In this document: one piece after another, positions 8,013 through 16,063 of the stretch | Position numbering within the stretch: the first letter of the stretch is position 1 | Layout: every line of letters begins with the position of its first letter | NCBI RefSeq assembly: GCF_000238295.3 | Contig: NZ_AHCD03000020.1 | Coordinates: forward strand, 372,001 to 436,000 | Origin: Pseudoalteromonas rubra | Lineage (GTDB): Bacteria; Pseudomonadota; Gammaproteobacteria; Enterobacterales; Alteromonadaceae | Direction of reading: 5' to 3' | Length of the DNA stretch: 64,000 nucleotides | The notes under the pieces: generated by a model | Told to the model about the DNA's origin: nothing | Databases searched by the model: none | Seen by the model: the letters and a program-made list of their open reading frames with translations, nothing else | Translations under genes and position numbers: made by a program

Positions 8013-8501
8013 GTGTCTTTTACTACCAATAAATATTTTCTATTTCTGAGTGCCTGTTTGTTTTGGTTGCTGAGCCTGAGTAGTTACGCTCAGAGCAGCC
8101 CGGAGCAGGCTTTAACTGTGTATAAAACGCCGACCTGTGGGTGTTGTAAAAAATGGCTGTCGCACCTGCTTGAGCAAGGTGTAAACGCACAAGGGCAGGA
8201 ACTGGCATCGCTCAGCGCAATTAAGTCACGGTATGGGATAGCTGCACGTTATCGTTCATGTCATACCGCTGTCAGTCACGATGGCTGGGTATTTGAAGGG
8301 CATGTCCCCGCCAGGTTTATTCAACAATTTTTAGCCAATCCCCACAAAGACGCCATCGGCCTTGCTGTGCCAGCCATGCCGCTGGGATCGCCGGGTATGG
8401 AAGTGGACGGCCGCTTCATGCCGTATCAGGTTTTACTTTTGATGAAAGACGGCAGCCACCAGATCTATGCGCAGGTGAATGCTTATAAGGAGCAGTTTTG
8501 A
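8013..8501 (+). CDS. DUF411 metal-binding protein of the copper efflux operon
   Basis: The mature protein is a DUF411 domain: the entry motif VYKTPTCGCCKKW carries a TCGCC cysteine cluster, and the conserved RSCHTAV, EGHVPA and GLAVPAMPLGSPGM segments follow. DUF411 proteins are small periplasmic proteins found with copper- and silver-resistance genes. I chose the GTG at 8013 because a strong GGAGACGGAGG site lies 5 nt upstream and the resulting 162-residue protein starts with a good signal peptide (cleavage near SYAQ). Longer starts (TTG 7932, ATG 7968) would add a hydrophilic stretch in front of it. Its stop overlaps the next start (ATGA-type overlap), indicating translational coupling. Confidence 0.88.
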   Translation: MSFTTNKYFLFLSACLFWLLSLSSYAQSSPEQALTVYKTPTCGCCKKWLSHLLEQGVNAQGQELASLSAIKSRYGIAARYRSCHTAVSHDGWVFEGHVPARFIQQFLANPHKDAIGLAVPAMPLGSPGMEVDGRFMPYQVLLLMKDGSHQIYAQVNAYKEQF

Positions 8502-9835
8502 TGCAACCTTTTATTATCCGGTTAGTCAGTTTGACACTGTTAAGCGCACTGACATTGAGTGTCACTGCCGTACAGGCGTCAGAACGACTGTCATTGCAAA
8601 AAGCAATTGAGCTGGCAACGGAACAGGATCCGATATTACAAAAGCAACATTACCAGCAGCGCGCAACACAAGCGCAAAGCATTGCGGCCGGTACATTACC
8701 GGATCCCAAAGTGGCCTTATCTATGATGAATCTGCCTGTGGATGGCTGGCAGCATGACCGTGAAGCGATGACGCAGCTCAAAGTGGGCGTGAGTCAGCAG
8801 TTTGGCCGGGGTGACGAGTTGGCACTGAAACGTCAGCAGCTGACGATTGCCAGTAGCGAATATGCCTTGCTGCGCGCCGACCGCACTGCGCAGATCCGCG
8901 CTCAGGTAAGTCAATTATGGCTCGATACGTACCTCGCAGAACGCACCATCGCTTTGATTGAGCAGGATAAAGCACTTTTTGAGCAACTGGTTGATGTGAG
9001 CAAGGCCAGCTATGCCAATGCCGTGGGGCGTACCCGTCAACAGGATGTGATCCGCGCTCAGCTGGAGCTGGTGCAGCTGGATGATCGTCTCAATGTCGAG
9101 TATCAAAAACGCGATGCAGCTCGTGCTCAGCTGATGTCCTGGCTACAAAGCGGCCAGACACAAACTGTCTGGTCGGATACCCGGTTAGCAGAGGGGCTTC
9201 CATCACTTCAGGTTGCGGTTCCAACGCTGTTTGTGCAAGGCAAACCGGATCCGCAGCGGTTGCTGAACCGGCTAACCAGTCACCCAGTGGTGTTGGCGCA
9301 GGACGTGCGTATTGAGGTCGCCGCTAAAGGTGTCGCGATTGCCCGTCAGCAATATAAACCGCAGTGGGGCGTGAACGCCAGTTATGGTCATCGCAGTGAT
9401 ATGCCCGATGGCAGCAGTCGGGCAGATTTCTTTTCAGTGGGGGTAAGCGTCGATGTGCCTTTGTTTACCGCTAATCGTCAGGATCAGTGGCTGAGTGCCT
9501 CACAGGCTGATCAGGAAGCGATCAAAACGGACAAGCTGTTGTTGCTCAGAGACTTGTCAGGTCAGGTTGAAAAAGAAGCAAGCCAGCTGAGGCGCCTGTC
9601 TGAGCGTCAGGTTTTGTATCGAGAGCAATTGTTACAGCAAACCTATGAACAGGCCGAAGCTGCACTGACTGCTTACACCAATGACAGCGGCGACTTTGCT
9701 GAAGTGGTACGTGCTCGGATCGCTCAGTTGAATGCCAGAGTGGCCGCAAAACAAATTGACGTAGATGCGCTGAAAGCCGTTGCTCGATTGAATTATTACC
9801 TCACGACTTACCAGCCAGGAGCTGCATATGAATAA
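8501..9835 (+). CDS. CusC-like outer-membrane efflux channel (TolC superfamily)
   Basis: This 444-residue protein has a signal peptide (cleavage after about VQAS) and the all-helical, repeated layout of outer-membrane efflux proteins: two OEP-type halves rich in Gln, Ala and Leu, beginning with LQKAIELATEQDP. It forms the exit duct of the tripartite metal pump. The ATG at 8501 overlaps the DUF411 stop by one base, and its own end overlaps the adaptor gene by 8 bp. Unlike E. coli CusC it has no evident lipobox cysteine. The gene order (channel, adaptor, RND pump) is standard for heavy-metal efflux systems. Confidence 0.93.
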   Translation: MQPFIIRLVSLTLLSALTLSVTAVQASERLSLQKAIELATEQDPILQKQHYQQRATQAQSIAAGTLPDPKVALSMMNLPVDGWQHDREAMTQLKVGVSQQFGRGDELALKRQQLTIASSEYALLRADRTAQIRAQVSQLWLDTYLAERTIALIEQDKALFEQLVDVSKASYANAVGRTRQQDVIRAQLELVQLDDRLNVEYQKRDAARAQLMSWLQSGQTQTVWSDTRLAEGLPSLQVAVPTLFVQGKPDPQRLLNRLTSHPVVLAQDVRIEVAAKGVAIARQQYKPQWGVNASYGHRSDMPDGSSRADFFSVGVSVDVPLFTANRQDQWLSASQADQEAIKTDKLLLLRDLSGQVEKEASQLRRLSERQVLYREQLLQQTYEQAEAALTAYTNDSGDFAEVVRARIAQLNARVAAKQIDVDALKAVARLNYYLTTYQPGAAYE

Positions 9836-11531
9836 CACACTAAAACTATTGCTGGCTGGGTTATCTGGGGGTGCACTGAGCTATGCTGTGATGACCACAG
9901 GCACAGCCCCGTCTGACACGCCGCAAGGCGAAGATAACAGTAAGCAGCCACTCTACTGGGTCGCACCGATGGACAGCAATTACCGCCGTGATAAGCCCGG
10001 TAAATCGCCGATGGGCATGGATTTGGTGCCTGTTTATGCACAGAGTGAGACGCAAGAAGCCGGGGCGGTCACTATCTCGCCTGAAGTGGTGAATAACCTG
10101 GGGGTGAGAACGGCTATCGTGGAGACCGGCCCGCTGTACAACATGATCTCGACAGTCGGTTACATACAATATGATGAAGATAAGCTGGTGCACATTCACC
10201 CGCGCGTTGATGGTTGGGTAGAAACCTTATACATCAAAGCCGCCGGAGAGCCGGTGGAGCAGGGACAGCCTCTGTACTCGCTCTATTCACCGCAGCTGGT
10301 AAATGCTCAGGAGGAGTTTCTGATCGCCCTGAAGCGCAACAATGCAGCACTGATCAAAGCAGCACGGGAGCGTTTAATGGCATTGCAATTGTCGGCTGAC
10401 TTTATTCGCCGTTTAGAAGCGCAGCGTCAGGTGCGCCAGACCATTACTTTCTATGCCCGTCAGAGCGGCGTAGTTGCCGATCTGAAGATCCGTGAAGGTT
10501 TTTACGTTAATCCGGGCAATACCCTGATGAGCATTGCTCAGCTGGATCAGGTTTGGGTGGAAGCCGAAGTGTTCGAGCGGGATACTGCGCTGGTTGAGGC
10601 AGGCCAGCCGGTAGTAATGACACTGGATTATTTGCCCGGTAAGCGTTGGCAGGGCAGCGTAGATTATGTTTACCCGACGTTGAATGAAACGACCCGGACG
10701 CTGCGGGTTCGGCTCAAGTTCGACAATGCTGCGCGGGAGCTGAAACCCAATATGTTTGCTCAGGTGCAGATCCAGGCGGGCAGCAAAGCAGACACCATGC
10801 TGGTGCCGAGCGAGGCGGTGATCCGCACCGGTAAGCAGGACAGAGTGGTTGTTGCGCTGGGCGAGGGACGCTTTAAGTCGGTCGCAGTGACTTTAGGCCG
10901 GGTCGGCCTGGAACAGACTGAGATCCTGGAGGGGCTGCAACAGGATGATCGGGTCGTTACATCGGCTCAGTTTCTGATTGATTCAGAGTCCAGTAAAAGC
11001 TCTGATTTCAAGCGTATGAGTGCTGATGCAAAGCCAACTCAGGTCTGGATGGCCGGTACGGTGAATCACTATGAAGCGCAGTCAAGTGTGATCAACATGA
11101 CCCATGATGCTGTGCCTGAGTGGGAATGGCCAGAAATGACCATGGACTTTCAGCTGGCTGATAAGCTCGATAGCAGTGCGCTTAAAACCGGACAGTCGCT
11201 TCATTTTGAGGTCACGAAAACGGATGCCGGATATGAAATCACTACCATTCATATAATGGCTGAACCGACCCTACCAACGGCGACTGTTGGGGGCCACATC
11301 AAGGCAATAGACGCCGAGTCTCGCATCGCCACTATCCATCGCGACGCAATTGAAAAATGGGGTCGTGCCGCCGCCACGATGGACTTTGTCATAGCCGAGG
11401 ATATCGACTTGAATGCGTTTAACGCTGGCGATCAGGTCACCTTTACCTTTGAGGTGGGGGATGACTTTGTTGTGACCGAGATGCAGCACGGTGAACAAAC
11501 CCCCGCTATGTCTGATCATGCAAACCATTAA
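9828..11531 (+). CDS. CusB-like periplasmic adaptor with N-terminal metal-binding motif and two C-terminal CusF-like domains
   Basis: At 567 residues this is longer than E. coli CusB (about 400). Domains in order: membrane anchor or signal (1-24); a heavy-metal-binding motif YWVAPMDSNY..PMGMDLVPVY (42-70) in which the usual cysteines are absent; the membrane-fusion-protein core (about 80-400, lipoyl, alpha-hairpin and beta-barrel parts); then CusF-like domain 1 (408-477) and CusF-like domain 2 (487-553). Domain 1 keeps all CusF ligands: His426, Trp434, Met437 and Met439 (WPEMTM). Domain 2 keeps His504 and Met518, but the Trp is Arg513 and the first Met is Ala516. Fusing the CusF chaperone to the adaptor would deliver Cu(I)/Ag(I) directly to the pump. 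The tail QHGEQTPAMSDHANH is His/Met-rich. It sits between the CusC- and CusA-like genes. Confidence 0.93.
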   Translation: MNNTLKLLLAGLSGGALSYAVMTTGTAPSDTPQGEDNSKQPLYWVAPMDSNYRRDKPGKSPMGMDLVPVYAQSETQEAGAVTISPEVVNNLGVRTAIVETGPLYNMISTVGYIQYDEDKLVHIHPRVDGWVETLYIKAAGEPVEQGQPLYSLYSPQLVNAQEEFLIALKRNNAALIKAARERLMALQLSADFIRRLEAQRQVRQTITFYARQSGVVADLKIREGFYVNPGNTLMSIAQLDQVWVEAEVFERDTALVEAGQPVVMTLDYLPGKRWQGSVDYVYPTLNETTRTLRVRLKFDNAARELKPNMFAQVQIQAGSKADTMLVPSEAVIRTGKQDRVVVALGEGRFKSVAVTLGRVGLEQTEILEGLQQDDRVVTSAQFLIDSESSKSSDFKRMSADAKPTQVWMAGTVNHYEAQSSVINMTHDAVPEWEWPEMTMDFQLADKLDSSALKTGQSLHFEVTKTDAGYEITTIHIMAEPTLPTATVGGHIKAIDAESRIATIHRDAIEKWGRAAATMDFVIAEDIDLNAFNAGDQVTFTFEVGDDFVVTEMQHGEQTPAMSDHANH

Positions 11532-11546
11532 GCCAGGAGGACAATC

Positions 11547-14500
11547 ATGATAGCAGCAGTCATAACCTGGTCTTTGCACAATCGTGTGCTGGTCCTGCTG
11601 AGCACTTTGATGCTGGTGGCAGGCGGTTTATTTGCCGTTAAGCAAACGCCGGTTGATGCCATTCCGGATCTGTCGGATGTGCAGGTGATCGTAAAAACCA
11701 GTTATCCGGGTCAATCGCCACAGGTGGTTCAGGATCAGGTGACTTTTCCGCTCACTACCGCCATGTTGTCGGTGCCCGGCGCAACCACAGTGCGGGGTTA
11801 TTCCTTTTATGGTGATTCTTATGTGTATGTGATTTTCGATGACGACACCGATCTCTACTGGGCGCGCAGTCGGGTACTGGAATACCTGAGTCAGGCAGCC
11901 AACTTATTGCCATCAACCGCCAAGCCACAACTTGGGCCGGACGCAACTGGCGTAGGCTGGGTGTATATTTACGCTCTGACCGACCGCTCGGGTCAGCACG
12001 ACATCAGCCAGCTACGCAGCCTCCAGGACTGGTTTTTGAAATACGAGTTACAAACGGTGCCGGGGGTATCCGAAGTCGCGTCAGTGGGCGGGATGGTTAA
12101 GCAATATCAGGTACAGGTTGATCCGGATAAACTGCGTGCCTATGGGTTGCCTTTGAGCCATATTCAGCAGGCACTGCAACGGGGCAACCAGGAAACCGGG
12201 GCGTCTGTGATTGAGATGGCGGAAGCCGAATATATGGTCACGGCTACCGGATACATTCGCTCCGTGACAGATATTGCTCAGATCCCTCTTGGCCTCAATG
12301 CACAGGGGACCGCACTGACCATGGGAGATGTGGCACAGATCACGCTTGGCCCGCAAATGCGCCGGGGCATTGCCGAACTCAATGGCGAAGGTGAAGTAGT
12401 CGGTGGCGTCGTGGTCATGCGCTTTGGTGAAAATGCTCAGCAAACCATTACTGGCGTGAAGACCCGGCTCGCTGAGTTGCAAGCGTCCTTACCTGAGGGG
12501 GTTGAGGTCGTTACTGTGTATGACCGCAGTCAGCTGATTGAGCGGGCAGTGGATAATTTATGGCAGAAACTGCTTGAGGAGTTACTGGTTGTGGCTGTGA
12601 TTTGTGTGGCCTTCCTGTTCCATTTGCGCTCTTCGCTGGTGGCCGTGATCACCTTACCGTTGGGAATATTGGTGGCCTTTATCGTGATGTACTTTCAGGG
12701 GATCAACGCCAATATCATGTCGCTTGGCGGGATTGCCATTGCCATTGGTGCGATGACGGATGGCGCCATTGTGATGATAGAAAATCTCCACAAGCATATG
12801 GAAAAGACTCCGTTAACCGATGACAATCGCTGGCAAATAGTGGCAAAAGCGGCGACTGAAGTCGGGCCTGCCTTGTTTTTCAGTTTGTTGATCATCACAG
12901 TGTCGTTCTTGCCGGTGTTTATTCTTGAGGCGCAGGAGGGGCGCATGTTTGCACCTTTGGCGTATACCAAAACCTATGCCATGGCAGCTGCGGCCGGACT
13001 GGCCATTACCCTGGTGCCGGTGCTGATGGGTTATTTCATCCGGGGGAAAGTCACGCCTGAGCGCAAAAACCCGCTTAACCGCTTGTTGATTGCTGCGTAT
13101 ATGCCGTTGCTTCGTCAGGTTATGCGTTTTCCTAAAACCACTTTGTTCGCGGCAGTGGCGCTGACCGTGGCTGGGTTTTACCCGCTGAATAAAATCGGCA
13201 GCGAGTTTATTCCGCCCCTGGATGAGGGCGACCTCATGTATATGCCAACCACGTATCCGGGGATTTCTATCGGCAAAGCGCGTGAGCTGCTACAGCAAAC
13301 AGATAAGCTCATTGCCACGGTGCCGGAAGTGGAGAATGTGTTTGGTAAAGTCGGGCGTGCTGAGTCGGCCACCGATCCGGCACCATTGACTATGATTGAG
13401 ACCTTTATTCAGCTTAAGCCTCGCAGCGAATGGCGAGCGGGCATGACGACCGACAAGCTTAAAGCAGAGCTGGACCGCCTGGTAAAACTGCCTGGTGTCA
13501 GCAATGCCTGGGTGATGCCAATCAAAACCCGCATCGACATGCTGGCAACGGGGATCAAAACGCCGGTGGGGGTTAAGATTGCAGGCCCGGATCTGGCTGT
13601 GATTGAATCACTGGGCCAGCGTCTTGAGAGCATTCTGAAAACAGTGCCTGGCACCGCTTCGGTGTATTCAGAGCGCGTTGCTGGTGGGCGCTATATCAAA
13701 GTGGATATTCGTCGTGAGCAGGCTAGCCGCTTTGGACTCAATATTGCGGACGTACAGCAGGTTGTGGCCACCGCAATTGGCGGCATGAATGTCACACAAA
13801 CTGTGGAAGGACAGGAGCGATATCCGGTTAACCTGCGTTATCCACAGGATTACCGCAGCTCGCCTGAGCAGCTGGCTCGTTTGCCTATCGTGACGCCCAC
13901 AGGGCAGCGGATCGCCCTTGGTGATGTCGCGGATGTCTACGTTGAAAGCGGTGCGCCGGGGATCAAAAGTGAAAATGCCAGGATCAATGGCTGGACCTTT
14001 GTTGATATCGATGGGGTCGATTTGGGCAGTTATGTTGAACAGGCACGCAGTGTGGTCGCCGAGGAACTGGATTTACCTGCCGGATACTCACTGAACTGGG
14101 CTGGCCAGTATGAGTACATGATCCGCGCACAGGAAAAGCTCAGCTATGTACTGCCGCTGACATTGGCGATCATCATGTTGCTTTTGTATCTCAATTTCCG
14201 TCGATTTGGAGAGGTGGCGTTGATCCTGCTGACTTTGCCTATGGCTACCATCGGGGGTTTGTGGTTAATGTATTTGCAAGGCTTTAACTTCTCCGTTGCC
14301 GTTGGTGTCGGCTTTATCGCGCTGGCCGGTGTCGCGGTTGAAATAGGGGTGATCATGCTGGTATATCTGGAGCAAGCTTTTAAAGACTTACAAAGTGAAG
14401 CGCAATCACGCCAGGCGCCTGTCAGTGAGTCGCAGTATATCGACGCTTTGCTGCAAGGGGCTGCGCTGCGAGTTCGACCTGTGATGATGACGGTATCGAC

Positions 14501-14696
14501 GATCATTATCGGCTTACTGCCTATCTTATATGGCACGGGCACAGGGTCTGAAATTATGAGCCGGATTGCCGCGCCTATGGTGGGTGGCATGTTGAGTGCG
14601 TTGGTGTTAGCGTTATTGGTATTGCCTGTGTGCTATAGCCTGATGAAAAAGCCGGCGTTGCGACAGTTTAACGCGCACATGCAACAGCATAATTAA
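11547..14696 (+). CDS. cusA: CusA-like Cu(I)/Ag(I) RND efflux pump
   Basis: The 1049-residue protein is a full-length heavy-metal RND (HME) transporter with 12 membrane segments. The proton-relay aspartate of TM4 is Asp405 in GAMTDGAIVMIEN, the same number as in E. coli CusA. The three methionines that bind Cu(I)/Ag(I) in CusA (M573, M623, M672) match Met566, Met616 and Met665 with identical spacing, the last in RIDMLATGIK. This separates it from divalent-cation (CzcA-type) pumps. The AGGAGG site precedes the ATG, and the gene lies 15 bp after the adaptor. It drives metal export from the periplasm or cytoplasm through the CusC-like channel. No cueR or cusRS gene lies next to the operon. Confidence 0.96.
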   Translation: MIAAVITWSLHNRVLVLLSTLMLVAGGLFAVKQTPVDAIPDLSDVQVIVKTSYPGQSPQVVQDQVTFPLTTAMLSVPGATTVRGYSFYGDSYVYVIFDDDTDLYWARSRVLEYLSQAANLLPSTAKPQLGPDATGVGWVYIYALTDRSGQHDISQLRSLQDWFLKYELQTVPGVSEVASVGGMVKQYQVQVDPDKLRAYGLPLSHIQQALQRGNQETGASVIEMAEAEYMVTATGYIRSVTDIAQIPLGLNAQGTALTMGDVAQITLGPQMRRGIAELNGEGEVVGGVVVMRFGENAQQTITGVKTRLAELQASLPEGVEVVTVYDRSQLIERAVDNLWQKLLEELLVVAVICVAFLFHLRSSLVAVITLPLGILVAFIVMYFQGINANIMSLGGIAIAIGAMTDGAIVMIENLHKHMEKTPLTDDNRWQIVAKAATEVGPALFFSLLIITVSFLPVFILEAQEGRMFAPLAYTKTYAMAAAAGLAITLVPVLMGYFIRGKVTPERKNPLNRLLIAAYMPLLRQVMRFPKTTLFAAVALTVAGFYPLNKIGSEFIPPLDEGDLMYMPTTYPGISIGKARELLQQTDKLIATVPEVENVFGKVGRAESATDPAPLTMIETFIQLKPRSEWRAGMTTDKLKAELDRLVKLPGVSNAWVMPIKTRIDMLATGIKTPVGVKIAGPDLAVIESLGQRLESILKTVPGTASVYSERVAGGRYIKVDIRREQASRFGLNIADVQQVVATAIGGMNVTQTVEGQERYPVNLRYPQDYRSSPEQLARLPIVTPTGQRIALGDVADVYVESGAPGIKSENARINGWTFVDIDGVDLGSYVEQARSVVAEELDLPAGYSLNWAGQYEYMIRAQEKLSYVLPLTLAIIMLLLYLNFRRFGEVALILLTLPMATIGGLWLMYLQGFNFSVAVGVGFIALAGVAVEIGVIMLVYLEQAFKDLQSEAQSRQAPVSESQYIDALLQGAALRVRPVMMTVSTIIIGLLPILYGTGTGSEIMSRIAAPMVGGMLSALVLALLVLPVCYSLMKKPALRQFNAHMQQHN

Positions 14697-14701
14697 CTGC
14701 A

Positions 14702-15835
14702 TTAAGTTGGGAAAGTCAGGCCATTGTTGACCTGAGTGGCTGCCACAAAGGCATCAAAGGCGCTGAGTTTCCCTAACAATGCCACCTTAGTCGCGCGCCA
14801 TTCTCTGCGCTGATAACCGCCAATCTCCTGCCAGCTGGCCATCTCATCAGCGCTTGGATAATAAATCGTGGCGCCATTTCTGAGCAGGCCGCGCTGGCAG
14901 TATAACGCAGCCTGACGGGCCATGGATAAGTGCTGCACAAAGGTTTTTTCTGCCCCTTCCCAAACGGCAATACGCAGCTTGCGAGGCAAGGATTTAAGCC
15001 ACCTTTGATTGATCACCGACACCCAGCCATCTTGTACTGAATTGATTAAAGAGACGGCCCCGATATGTTGATTCAGGCCATTGGGCCCGTTGTATAAGCC
15101 GGTAACCGAAGGGTCGAGGGCATCAAAGCGTTTGTTGGCAGCCAGCATCGCCGCTTTGTGCCAGGCGACCTGGACGGGGGTGGTACCACACAGCTGATAA
15201 AACTGTCTCAGCACCTGGCTGACGGGCACGCGAAAAACCACATCAATGATATCACTGGGTGTTTTCAGCAGCTTGCCATACTGACGGGTGGAGGTCAGTG
15301 TTCTGGCGCCGGGTAAATGATACAGCAGGATCGCGACATCGCCCCGGGTGCGGATCTGCTCGGTCACCTGCTGCTGCCACAAATCGGAAGTGATCAGATT
15401 CAGGTAAGCCTGAGATTCAGCGGCCCAAAATGGAATGTTCAATATATCCAGTTTAGGCACTATGGGGGAGAGATTAGACACACTCAGCAGCGCCCCCTGG
15501 ATCACGCCACGTGAAACTTGCACCGCTAGGTCATGACCAACTCCCTGACTGCCTTTATCGCGGATTTCGACACAAATCTTACCGTTAGAAAAGTCTTCAA
15601 TGTTGTGTTTGAGTTGCTGATGCATATGAGGTGATGAGAGCCAAAGCTCGCTGTTATAGGGCGAAGCAAATATCAGTTTGTAACGAGCGCCAGGACAGGT
15701 TTGTGGTTGTGCCATCGCTGTGTGTGGCCACGCACTGACTAGTGGCAGTAGTGTGGCGCTTTGGCGTATAAAGGTACGTCGACTTGGGGATGGTGGGCTT
15801 TCGGTTTTACTCAAGTTGCTCATACCTTCATTCAT
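14702..15835 (-). CDS. Tat-exported TRAP-type solute-binding protein (DctP family)
   Basis: The 377-residue protein starts with a twin-arginine signal (PSRRTFIRQSATLLPLVSAW) and then shows the DctP fold: YKLIFASPYNSELW, a central GVIQGALLSVSNLSPIVPKLDILNIPF region where the family binds carboxylates, and FRVPVSQVLRQFYQLCGTTPVQVAW. No TRAP permease genes (DctQ/DctM) are in the window. A histidine kinase is transcribed divergently from the other side of a 228-bp gap, so a sensory rather than transport role is possible; this is inference. Start codons at 15835 and 15823 are both usable. The gene converges with the end of cusA, 5 bp away. Confidence 0.88.
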   Translation of the reverse strand: MNEGMSNLSKTESPPSPSRRTFIRQSATLLPLVSAWPHTAMAQPQTCPGARYKLIFASPYNSELWLSSPHMHQQLKHNIEDFSNGKICVEIRDKGSQGVGHDLAVQVSRGVIQGALLSVSNLSPIVPKLDILNIPFWAAESQAYLNLITSDLWQQQVTEQIRTRGDVAILLYHLPGARTLTSTRQYGKLLKTPSDIIDVVFRVPVSQVLRQFYQLCGTTPVQVAWHKAAMLAANKRFDALDPSVTGLYNGPNGLNQHIGAVSLINSVQDGWVSVINQRWLKSLPRKLRIAVWEGAEKTFVQHLSMARQAALYCQRGLLRNGATIYYPSADEMASWQEIGGYQRREWRATKVALLGKLSAFDAFVAATQVNNGLTFPT

Positions 15836-16063
15836 GGTAACGACAGCCCAAACAACATCAGATTTGCATAAGCCACAATGTTAAAGTCTAGACGCCATTG
15901 CAATAAATGGAAAACCGGGCTTTGGGCGATAAGTTTGATGTGTGTTTTAAGCGGGTACATATGAAACCGAAAAGCGGAATGGAGCAAAGTCCGTGGCTGG
16001 GCTCGCCGAACCTGCCGATGTTGTCTAAGCTTAGGAAGAACGGGGCAAGTCGGGAACTTATTT

